DNA from: Clostridium sp. KNHs205
Lineage (GTDB): Bacteria; Bacillota; Clostridia; Lachnospirales; Lachnospiraceae
NCBI RefSeq assembly: GCF_000702945.1
Contig: NZ_JNLE01000003.1
Span: 1,907,501-1,971,500 of the forward strand
Direction: 5' to 3'
Length of the DNA: 64,000 nucleotides
Shown here piece after piece: positions 42,199 to 49,590 of the stretch; position 1 is the stretch's first letter; every line of letters starts with the position of its first letter. The position numbers were made by a program, and so were the translations under genes. The notes beneath the pieces are model-generated. The model saw nothing but the letters and a program-made list of their open reading frames with translations. It had not been told where the DNA came from and made no database searches.

Positions 42199-42283
42199 CC
42201 GGAAGAGCTTCATGGCTCTTATGTAATATGCTTAAAGAGAATTTTCCTGTTTCATGTTGGTGAAAGCCATGAAGCTCTTCCGG
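42199..42283. terminator. Strong hairpin between convergent merR and araC-fragment genes
   Basis: CCGGAAGAGCTTCATGGCT (42199-42217) pairs perfectly with 42265-42283. AGGAAAAT (42191-42198) can also pair with ATTTTCCT (42241-42248), giving a competing fold. It is a probable bidirectional terminator. Confidence 0.7.
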
Positions 42284-42289
42284 TAAAGT

Positions 42290-42802
42290 TTATCTGACGG
42301 TAGTTTTGGTAAGCTTAAGTTTATTGCAATGCCGTGCTCTATAGTTACCTGGTGTAAGACTGGTATATTTCTTGAATTTCCGGTAAAAATATTCAACATT
42401 CTGGTAACCGATCAAATTGCAGATTTCGGGAATTTTAATATCTGTATGGACCAGCATATCTTTGGCGTTTTCCAGCCTTTTCCTTTCAATATAAAGGCTG
42501 AAATTGGTTCCGATCCGGCAGTAGAGCAGTCTGCCTAAATAAGCTGGATTGTAACCGAATAAATCAGCTATTTTCTCAAGTTTCAAATCTTCATTATAAT
42601 GAATATCCATGTAGTTCAGTACCTTTTCAATGATTTTAACTTCTGAGGATTTCTTCACATAATCACAGAATAGTGTGAAACGAGTGTCCTCATAAAATTC
42701 TTTGCAAAACTCATGCCGAACCTCCTGTGCTGTTTGATTAATTTGGATTATATAATATATTTTTTTATTAAACATTGAAAAAATTATGTATTCTTTTTGC
42801 AC
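42290..42802 (-). CDS. AraC-type HTH protein, probably a truncated response regulator
   Basis: 170 residues. The C-terminal 100 form a typical AraC double helix-turn-helix (NEDLKLEKIADLFGYNPAYLGRLLYCRIGTNFSLYIERKRLENAK..., then IPEICNLIGYQNVEYFYRKFKKYTSLTPGNYR). The segment before it (FCKEFYEDTRFTLFCDYVKKSSEVKIIEKVLNYM) is the linker seen in YesN-like response regulators, but the receiver domain is absent. The start would be a GTG in AT-rich sequence with no clear ribosome site. It is likely the remaining 3' end of a larger gene. The hairpin repeat copy B lies 110 bases from its 5' end. Confidence 0.6.
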   Translation of the reverse strand: MQKEYIIFSMFNKKIYYIIQINQTAQEVRHEFCKEFYEDTRFTLFCDYVKKSSEVKIIEKVLNYMDIHYNEDLKLEKIADLFGYNPAYLGRLLYCRIGTNFSLYIERKRLENAKDMLVHTDIKIPEICNLIGYQNVEYFYRKFKKYTSLTPGNYRARHCNKLKLTKTTVR

Positions 42803-42915
42803 AAATTGAACTCTTTGTTTTATGTGAAATTTAGTGATTCACAACAATGGATTAATTTGATATACTGGAAAAAATTTAATGATGTTGGCTAACGGGAGGG
42901 GTTAAAGGGGGACGG

Positions 42916-43127
42916 AAATTTGCACAAAATAGAAAGAATTCATGCGTTCATTCCAATGTATAAGAAGTCCTGATTTCTCTGAAGCTTTTGTGCTGGGGCA
43001 TATCCTCAAACAGATAACTCGCTTCGCTCAGACAATCTGTTTGAGGATATAGCACAAAAGCTTCAGAGAAAAGGACTTCTAATACATTTCCATAGGCGCA
43101 TTCATTCTTTCTATTTTGTGTAAATTT
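42916..43127. repeat. Long hairpin repeat, copy B
   Basis: A 212-bp near-perfect palindrome. The outer 31-base arms 42916-42946 and 43097-43127 differ at four or so positions. Long middle stems follow (AGAAGTCCT...TTTCTCTGAAGCTTTTGTGCT and its complement). The 16-bp apical stem pairs 43000-43015 with 43035-43050. The 19-base loop 43016-43034 is identical to that of copy A (15506-15524). Arm sequences differ from copy A, yet stay complementary within each copy. Confidence 0.88.
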
Positions 43128-43432
43128 CCTGCATACTGTAAAAGAGCCTTTGTTGATTTGATGTAAATAAAGTAAAATAAGGTTAGTATTTGAAAATAGT
43201 ATTGTGCTTATGAAATAATAAAACCAACTTCGCTTGCACAATCTGTTGGAGGATATAGTATAAAAGCTTCAGAGAAAAGGACTTTAATACATGTCCATAG
43301 ACGTATTCATTCTTTTTATTTTGTGCAAATTTCCTGTATACTTTATAAGAGCCTATGATGAGTTAGATAAAAAAATAAAGTAATAAGATTAAAATTTTTG
43401 AAAGTTATATTGTGGATTATTTATAAATAAAA
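43015..43432 (+). repeat. Tandem duplication of about 206 bp (hairpin right half plus flank)
   Basis: The right arm of copy B and the 95 bases after it recur, diverged, about 206 bases downstream. Markers are CAATCTGTT.GAGGATATAG at 43033 and 43239, TCTTT.TATTTTGTG.AAATTTCCTG at 43107 and 43311, and ATAAAGTAA near 43167 and 43373. The second unit ends just before the GH2 ribosome site, so the duplication supplies that gene's upstream region. Confidence 0.75.
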
Positions 43433-43457
43433 CAAGTGAAAATAGGAAGAGGTTATT

Positions 43458-46292
43458 ATGGGAAAAATAAATTTAAATGGAAATTGGGGGTTCTGCCTGG
43501 ATGGTGAAAAGGCAGGTATCAGAAATGAATATTACAAGGAGAATTTTCTGGATACCATAGTACTTCCGGCTACGGTTTCTACTGCAAAGAAAGGAAAGGC
43601 TGCTGAGGATATACCATCAGAGCTTATAAAGACCGGTTCACTAACAGATCCTTATTATTTTGAGGGTTATTCCTGGTATTCAAAAACAATTGAAATTGGA
43701 GAGTTAAGGGGCAGGGAGTTCTTTTTGGTGCTGGAGCGAACCAGAATATCTCATGTATGGATTGGGGAGGAGTATGTAGGCAGCAATAACAGTCTTTGTA
43801 CCTCACACAGATATTGTATTACTCCTTATGTTAAAAAGCAGATGAAGCTTACGATTATGGTTGATAATACCTCTTATCCGGTTAACGGAGGGCATATGAC
43901 CTCGGCGGATACACAGACCAATTGGAATGGTATAACCGGTGAGCTATACATAGAAGAATTGAACAGTATTTATCTCAGTAATGTCAGTATTTATCCTGAT
44001 GTAGCACAGAGCAGTATTTATGTTAAGGTATCACTGAACGGAGCAGAAAGTACACGAATAAGGGCAGAAGTTTCTTATAAAGGGGAAGGTGTCGGGGTTA
44101 AAGATTTTGTTATTGCAGGCGGTGAGAATCAGTTTTCACTAGCTTTAGAAGGTAAAGCATATACCTGGAGTGAACATACTCCTGATTTGTATCAACTAAA
44201 GCTTTCTTTGTTATGTGAGGGACAGGATACCACGGTGCTAAAGGAAGCAGATTACAGTTATACTTTTGGGTTAAGAGAATTTAAAGCAGCAGGTCATTAT
44301 TTTGAAATTAACGGTATTCAAACCTTTTTAAGAGGAAAGCATGACGGTCTTATTTTTCCTCTCACCGGTCATCCGCCGATGGAGCTGGAGGACTGGTTAA
44401 AAGTGCTTGGTACTGCGAAGGAATATGGCATTAACCATTATCGTTTTCACACCTGTTGTCCGCCGGAGGCATGCTTTCTTGCAGCAGATCAGCTGGGGAT
44501 TTATCTGGAACCGGAACTTCCCTTTTGGGGTACTGTAACAGAAGAAGGGGAGGCTGCCCATGATATAGCTGCCCAGCAATATTTAATCGAAGAGGGTTTT
44601 CGCATTCTGGATGAGTTTGGTAATCATCCTTCCTTTGTGATGATGTCTTTGGGGAATGAATTATGGGGCAGCAAGAGCGTTTTAGATAGTATTCTTAAGA
44701 ATTATAAGAGCTATGATAGCAGGCATTTATATACTCAGGGATCTAATAATTTTCAGTTTATGCCTGTTATACTTGAGCAGGAGGATTTCTATTGCGGTGT
44801 TCGTTTCTCAAGAGAGCGGTTGTTTCGTGGTTCCTATGCGATGTGTGACGCACCGCAAGGTCATATTCAGACTGCTGTTCCTGATAGTGTTTATAATTAT
44901 GACAATATGATACGTCCTGAAAAAATGTTGGCAGAGAAAGGGGAAGACAGTGAGGTTACTATTCAATATGGTACAGGTGTAAAGACTGTAAAAATGGAAG
45001 AAGCAGAGGAAATCATTCCGGAAGTACCGGTGGTATCTCATGAAATCGGGCAGTATGCCATGTACCCGGACTTTTCAGAAATAAGTAAGTATACGGGGGC
45101 ATTAAAGGCTGAGAATTTCAAGATATTTAGAGAGCGGCTTAAGGGCAAGGGTATGCTTCACCTGGCAGATGAATTTTTCAAGGCATCTGGGCGATTTGCG
45201 GCTGCTTGTTACAAAGCAGAGATAGAGACTGCAGTAAGAAGCAGGGAACTGGCAGGTTTTCAGCTGCTGGATCTTCAGGATTTTTCTGGTCAGGGTACGG
45301 CTCTGGTAGGTATTCTGAATGCTTTTATGGAAAACAAAGGTATAATTGAGGCTGAAGAATGGAGAGAGTTCTGTTCTGACGCAGTTATACTGGCAGAGCT
45401 TCCGGGTTTTGTATACACAGCCGGAAAAGAATTAACAGCCGGAATCAAACTGGCACTTTACCGGCAGTGTGCTATTATGTCTCCGACAGTTGTGTTAAGC
45501 CTCTCAGAGGGTAAAGAAGTTCTGCTTACAAAGGAAATAAGACTAGAGGGTAACTATACAAACGGTGTGCATCAGCTGTGCGATATCACGATAACTTTAC
45601 CGGAATTGGAGGTACCTAAAAAACTAATGTTAAAGGTTTCTCTAAAAGAGAACAAACCAGATAACAGTTCAGATTACCTTGAAATAAAAAATAATTATGA
45701 ACTGTGGGTTTATCCAGATAAGAACTTATGTGCCGTAAATAAAGATATTATTATCACAAAGAGTCTGGAGGAAGCTTTGGGTAACCTTAATAGGGGAAAA
45801 TGCGTCATCCTGTATCCGGATTCCCTGAATGAGAAGAATTCAATAGAAGGAACCTATTGTACAGATTTCTGGTGCTATCCCATGTTCCGGTCCATTTCTG
45901 AAAGTATGGGGAAAGCGGTACCTGTTGGAACCCATGGCTTGTATATTAAGAAAAATCACAGAATCTTAAAACATTTTCCCACAGAAGCTTACACAACACC
46001 CCAATGGTATGAGCTGATTACGGACTCCAGGGCATGTATACTTGAGAATAGTCAGCTGGAACCTATCGTGTGGACTATTGATAATTTTGAGAGAAATCAT
46101 AAGCTCGGCAATTTATTTGAGGTAAGAGTGGGAGAAGGAAGACTGCTGGTATGCACCTTTAACCTGGAAAAGAGGAAAAAGCATCCTAACGTAAAATGGT
46201 TTGAGTATTGTCTGACAGAGTATGCAGGTTCTGAGGATTTTGAGCCGGAATTTGCTGTTGAGCCAGAGGAACTTAAAAGAATAGGAATTTAG
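43458..46292 (+). CDS. Glycoside hydrolase family 2 protein
   Basis: A 944-residue cytoplasmic GH2-type enzyme. The N-terminal jelly roll (about 1-175; LNGNWGFCLDGE, YFEGYSWYSKTIEI, the HVWIGEEYVGSNN loop) is followed by an Ig-like domain and the TIM barrel, which opens with FEINGIQTFLRGKHDG near 280. The acid/base Glu is in SLGNELWG (about 400), and the nucleophile is most likely the Glu of VVSHEIGQ (about 529). A C-terminal beta-rich region of about 250 residues is unusual in length. No signal peptide. The exact specificity (galactosidase, glucuronidase, arabinosidase or other) cannot be told. Context suggests hydrolysis of imported plant oligosaccharides. Confidence 0.85.
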   Translation: MGKINLNGNWGFCLDGEKAGIRNEYYKENFLDTIVLPATVSTAKKGKAAEDIPSELIKTGSLTDPYYFEGYSWYSKTIEIGELRGREFFLVLERTRISHVWIGEEYVGSNNSLCTSHRYCITPYVKKQMKLTIMVDNTSYPVNGGHMTSADTQTNWNGITGELYIEELNSIYLSNVSIYPDVAQSSIYVKVSLNGAESTRIRAEVSYKGEGVGVKDFVIAGGENQFSLALEGKAYTWSEHTPDLYQLKLSLLCEGQDTTVLKEADYSYTFGLREFKAAGHYFEINGIQTFLRGKHDGLIFPLTGHPPMELEDWLKVLGTAKEYGINHYRFHTCCPPEACFLAADQLGIYLEPELPFWGTVTEEGEAAHDIAAQQYLIEEGFRILDEFGNHPSFVMMSLGNELWGSKSVLDSILKNYKSYDSRHLYTQGSNNFQFMPVILEQEDFYCGVRFSRERLFRGSYAMCDAPQGHIQTAVPDSVYNYDNMIRPEKMLAEKGEDSEVTIQYGTGVKTVKMEEAEEIIPEVPVVSHEIGQYAMYPDFSEISKYTGALKAENFKIFRERLKGKGMLHLADEFFKASGRFAAACYKAEIETAVRSRELAGFQLLDLQDFSGQGTALVGILNAFMENKGIIEAEEWREFCSDAVILAELPGFVYTAGKELTAGIKLALYRQCAIMSPTVVLSLSEGKEVLLTKEIRLEGNYTNGVHQLCDITITLPELEVPKKLMLKVSLKENKPDNSSDYLEIKNNYELWVYPDKNLCAVNKDIIITKSLEEALGNLNRGKCVILYPDSLNEKNSIEGTYCTDFWCYPMFRSISESMGKAVPVGTHGLYIKKNHRILKHFPTEAYTTPQWYELITDSRACILENSQLEPIVWTIDNFERNHKLGNLFEVRVGEGRLLVCTFNLEKRKKHPNVKWFEYCLTEYAGSEDFEPEFAVEPEELKRIGI

Positions 46293-46370
46293 AGTATAAG
46301 CTGTTATGATTGCTATTTTATTACAAAAATGTTAACATAAAAGTATTACTTAAGAAAGGAGAAGAAGGCT

Positions 46371-46424
46371 GTGAAAAAATTACTGAAAAATTTCCGATAT
46401 AATCAAGGAGGCGGCGTCTTATAA
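46371..46424 (+). CDS. Possible 17-residue peptide
   Basis: GTG to TAA with AAAGGAG about 9 bases upstream. The peptide is MKKLLKNFRYNQGGGVL: basic, with a Gly-Gly-Gly near the end. It lies between the GH2 and HD-CHAP genes. The ribosome site is the only evidence; no export or modification gene is adjacent. Confidence 0.25.
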   Translation: MKKLLKNFRYNQGGGVL

Positions 46425-46515
46425 TTCTTCTTTATTAAGAAAGGAAATCTTAGGATCAAAATAAGACAGCTTACCGGACAGGTTATGCAGAAAGCAATGG
46501 AATGGGAGTATAGGA

Positions 46516-47592
46516 ATGGACAGAATAGCTGCTGTTAAAGAATATGTTGACGGAATTATTAATCGAATAGAGAATCCGGAAGATAGAAAATACGCAATGT
46601 TACATACCTACGGGGTTGCCTGGTGCTGTTCTCTTATGGCACAGAAAAGAGGACTGAAGGAAGAAATAGGTTATATCAGCGGACTTTTACATGATATCTA
46701 TACCTATTTTAGCGGCAGTGCTATGTGCCATGGTCAAAGCAGTGCAGAAATGGCACGCCCGGCAATTAAAAATATGAAGCTGTTCTCAGAGGAAGAAAAG
46801 AAGCTTATCTTATCAGCAGTCTTTTATCATTCCATCAAGGACAGAATTCATGAGGAATATGATGAGCTGCTTAAGGATGCAGATATTCTGCAGACATATT
46901 ATAGTACCAGGAAGCCGAAGATTCCAAATGATGCTCTGCCAAGGCTTAACCGTTTATTAAAGGAATTGAATATCACAACTGAGGTTACAGGATATGAACC
47001 GGAGGCAGTTGAGGAAAGCCTGTTATTTAACCGTTTTAAGTTTGCTGCTCTGGCAGAAGCTCTTGCCGGACAGAACATTAAGGGAGAACGGGAGAGTAAG
47101 GAGTTCCTTGCGATAATTAAATATTATCCGGAGGTTAATGCCTATGAGGAATTAAAAAACAGTTGGTGTGCAGCTTTTGTTTATCACTGTGCATTAAAGG
47201 CAGGTTTGGAGCTTCCCATTAAGCAGCCGCCTTACAAATACCGGTTTGCGGGAGTAGGTACCTGGTATAGTTGGGGAGTGGACAAAGGCTTCGTTTTCAA
47301 GGACCGCGAAGGTATTATACCGGAAAGAGGAGATATCGTAATTTACAACAACATTATCCCGGAGGGCAGAAAGCAGGAAAACAGCCCCTGGCATGATCAT
47401 ATCGGCATTCTCTTAAGTATTGAGGAAGATTACTTTCTTGTGGCAGAAGGCAATGTGGATAACGGTAATATTTCAGGAATTGTAAAGAGAAAACGTGACA
47501 ATACCATTGGATGTTTCTTAAGGATACCAGATGGTATGGAATATGACGGATTCCTTTGTGATTATAAGGCCTCAGAAATATATAAACAGTGA
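46516..47592 (+). CDS. HD-domain and CHAP-domain fusion protein
   Basis: 358 residues. Residues about 20-160 form an HD-type phosphohydrolase domain: LHTYGVAWCCSLMA, GLLHDIYTYF (HD at about 60-61), HGQSSAEMA, then FYHSIKD and LLKDADILQTYY, giving a complete H...HD...H...D metal set. Residues about 200-350 form a CHAP amidase domain with the Cys in NSWCAAFVYHCA (about 217), the His in WHDHIGIL (about 293) and an acidic/Asn residue in VAEGNVDNG. No signal peptide is seen. HD domains cleave nucleotides, and CHAP domains cleave peptidoglycan or glutathionylspermidine amides. The combination is unusual, and its biological role is unknown. Confidence 0.8.
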   Translation: MDRIAAVKEYVDGIINRIENPEDRKYAMLHTYGVAWCCSLMAQKRGLKEEIGYISGLLHDIYTYFSGSAMCHGQSSAEMARPAIKNMKLFSEEEKKLILSAVFYHSIKDRIHEEYDELLKDADILQTYYSTRKPKIPNDALPRLNRLLKELNITTEVTGYEPEAVEESLLFNRFKFAALAEALAGQNIKGERESKEFLAIIKYYPEVNAYEELKNSWCAAFVYHCALKAGLELPIKQPPYKYRFAGVGTWYSWGVDKGFVFKDREGIIPERGDIVIYNNIIPEGRKQENSPWHDHIGILLSIEEDYFLVAEGNVDNGNISGIVKRKRDNTIGCFLRIPDGMEYDGFLCDYKASEIYKQ

Positions 47593-47629
47593 TAAAGAAT
47601 TAAGTTGAAATTGCTAAGTAATAGAATGA

Positions 47630-47830
47630 AAGAATAAGCAGTAAGCAGAAATAATAGGGAAATGAATGAAATAATAAGCAGTAAGCAGAAATGATGGGGA
47701 AATAATAAGCGGTAAGCAAGAAATGATGAGAGAATGAATGAAATAATAAGCAAATAAGCAGAAATAATGGGGAAATGAATGAAATAATAAGCAGTAAGTT
47801 GAAATGATGAGCAATAGAATGAAATAGCAA
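47630..47830 (+). repeat. Purine-rich degenerate tandem repeat
   Basis: Five units of about 38-45 bases built on AATAAGCAGTAAGCAGAAAT..TGGGGAAATGAATGAA. The plus strand is almost wholly purine, apart from T in AATGA and AATAA words. Stop codons occur in all plus frames, and I see no gene in 47593-47908. Confidence 0.8.
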
Positions 47831-47908
47831 CTATATAAGATTATGAGTAAATGAGAAGACAAAAATAGCTGTGAGAAAGAAACGAAAGCAATAACGAGAG
47901 GTAATAAA

Positions 47909-48529
47909 ATGTGTAAGAAAATAGATTTTAGTAATAAACCAGTTCTAGAAGGAAGTAAAGTTATCTTAAGACCTTTTATAGAAGCAGACTGTGAGATAAT
48001 GCTTGCATTACTGGAAGAGCCGGAACTAAGAAAGCTGACAGGTTCTGTATGCAGTGATGAAGAAGCGGATGAACCTTCGCCACAGGAGGAAATCGATAGA
48101 ACCAGACAATGGTACCTTACCAGGAACCAACAGACAAACCGATTAGACCTGGCAATCGTTGAAAAGGAAAGCGGTAACGTCGTTGGAGAGGTTGTTTATA
48201 ATGATTACGATGAAGATACAGGGAATGTGAACTTTCGTATACTGATAGGGAAGGCTGGTTGTAACAGGGGGATTGGTTCTGAGGCCGTATCACTATTTAT
48301 ACACTATGGAATGACCGTTCTAAAGGTGCATAAGATCGGGCTAGAAGTATATAGCTTTAATCCGAGAGCAGAGAGGGTTTATCAAAAGGCTGGCTTTGTA
48401 TTGGAAGGTGTGAAACGGGAAGATTTCAGGTATAATGACGAATATATAGATACCAGGATTTATGGATTGCTGCAAGCTGATTATAAAGAACACATAAAGC
48501 ATATCGAAAGCTCCTATGAGACTATTTAA
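47909..48529 (+). CDS. GNAT acetyltransferase, RimJ/RimL type
   Basis: A 206-residue Acetyltransf_3 family protein. It begins with VILRPFIEADCEIMLALLEEPEL, followed by the central strands (LAIVEKESGNVVGEVVYNDYDEDTGNVNFRILIG), the acetyl-CoA loop GCNRGIGSEAVSLFIHYGM (Q/R-x-x-G-x-G/A as NRGIGSE), and closes with KVHKIGLEVYSFNPRAERVYQKAGFVLEGVKREDF. It transfers acetyl groups to amino groups; the family includes N-terminal ribosomal acetylases and drug-modifying enzymes. AACGAGAGGT precedes the ATG. Target unknown. Confidence 0.92.
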   Translation: MCKKIDFSNKPVLEGSKVILRPFIEADCEIMLALLEEPELRKLTGSVCSDEEADEPSPQEEIDRTRQWYLTRNQQTNRLDLAIVEKESGNVVGEVVYNDYDEDTGNVNFRILIGKAGCNRGIGSEAVSLFIHYGMTVLKVHKIGLEVYSFNPRAERVYQKAGFVLEGVKREDFRYNDEYIDTRIYGLLQADYKEHIKHIESSYETI

Positions 48530-48637
48530 TGAAACCATTGAGGATACTTTATACGGGTATCTGAAAGTAACAATGACACTTGCCTGCAAAATTGATAATA
48601 ATTACCACAGAATTAACAACAGGAAGCGAATGTTTTA

Positions 48638-49390
48638 ATGAGAATTATCATATCACCAGCTAAAAAGATGAGAATCGATACGAATACTCTGGCTTACGAG
48701 GAACTTCCTCAATTTTTAAAAGATACCGAGTATCTGTCAAAATTTTTAAAGAAATTAAGTTATGAGGAAGCCAGGGAACTCTGGAAGTGTAATGATAAAA
48801 TAGCATCTTATAATTACCAGCTCCTTAAGAAGATAGATCTACGCAGCAACCTCACACCAGCACTCTTAGCGTATGAAGGGATTCAGTATCAGTATATGGC
48901 ACCGGTAGTATTTCAGACAAATGAACTGGAGTATGTCAAGGAACACCTTCGCATTTTGTCGGGTTTTTATGGCCTTTTAAAGCCTTTTGACGGGGTAACC
49001 CCTTATCGGCTGGAGATGCAGGCGAAGTTGAAAGGGAAGGGTTTTTGCTCTCTTTATGATTACTGGAAGGACAGGCTGGCGGTTCAGTTATTTACTGAAA
49101 CAGACCTGGTACTAAACCTGGCTTCGGTAGAATACAGCAAATGTATAACCCGTTATCTAAGAGAAGAAGTACAATTGATTACCTGTGTTTTTGGAGAGCT
49201 GATTAATGGAAGGCTGATAGAAAAAGGAACCATAGCTAAAATGGCAAGAGGTGAAATGGTACGCTATATGGCAGAATACCAGATAGACAAGCCGGAGAAA
49301 ATCAAGAAATTTAACAGATTGAATTTCTTATATGCAGAAGAATTATCGAATGATAGTACATATGTATTCCTGCGAAATAATGATAAATAA
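48638..49390 (+). CDS. yaaA: YaaA family peroxide-stress protein
   Basis: A 250-residue UPF0246/YaaA protein. The N-terminal signature MRIIISPAKKMR is followed by LSYEEARELWKCNDKIASYNYQLL, ALLAYEGIQYQYM, RILSGFYGLLKPFDGVTPYRLEM, and the C-terminal GEMVRYMAEYQIDKPEKIKKFNR. The length is typical. In E. coli YaaA lowers free iron and protects DNA against peroxide. A role here is by homology. It starts at an ATG after AGGAAGCGA. It has its own position between the GNAT gene and a bidirectional terminator. Confidence 0.95.
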   Translation: MRIIISPAKKMRIDTNTLAYEELPQFLKDTEYLSKFLKKLSYEEARELWKCNDKIASYNYQLLKKIDLRSNLTPALLAYEGIQYQYMAPVVFQTNELEYVKEHLRILSGFYGLLKPFDGVTPYRLEMQAKLKGKGFCSLYDYWKDRLAVQLFTETDLVLNLASVEYSKCITRYLREEVQLITCVFGELINGRLIEKGTIAKMARGEMVRYMAEYQIDKPEKIKKFNRLNFLYAEELSNDSTYVFLRNNDK

Positions 49391-49547
49391 AAATGGAATT
49401 GTATTAACACGAAACCAGAATTACCAATGTTCATAATAAATAAAAAGGTCACAGAAAAATAGTTTTAGGATGGATGGATTAATTGCTGAAATAGCTAAGT
49501 TTCCATATGGAATAATAGAAGCAGCCATAATATCAGTTTAAGATTAA

Positions 49548-49590
49548 GGGTTGCCATATAAGCCTCTGGCTTATATGGCAACCCTTTCTT
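49548..49590. terminator. Bidirectional terminator between yaaA and mannanase genes
   Basis: A perfect 17-bp inverted repeat GGGTTGCCATATAAGCC with the 3-base loop TCT, followed on the plus strand by TTTCTTTT. It lies immediately after the mannanase stop codon on the minus strand. Confidence 0.9.

Noticed and set aside
47562-47862. Overlapping hydrophobic minus-strand frames
   Set aside because: They arise from the purine-rich tandem repeat, which reads as Leu/Ile/Phe/Ser-rich on the other strand; no ribosome sites.
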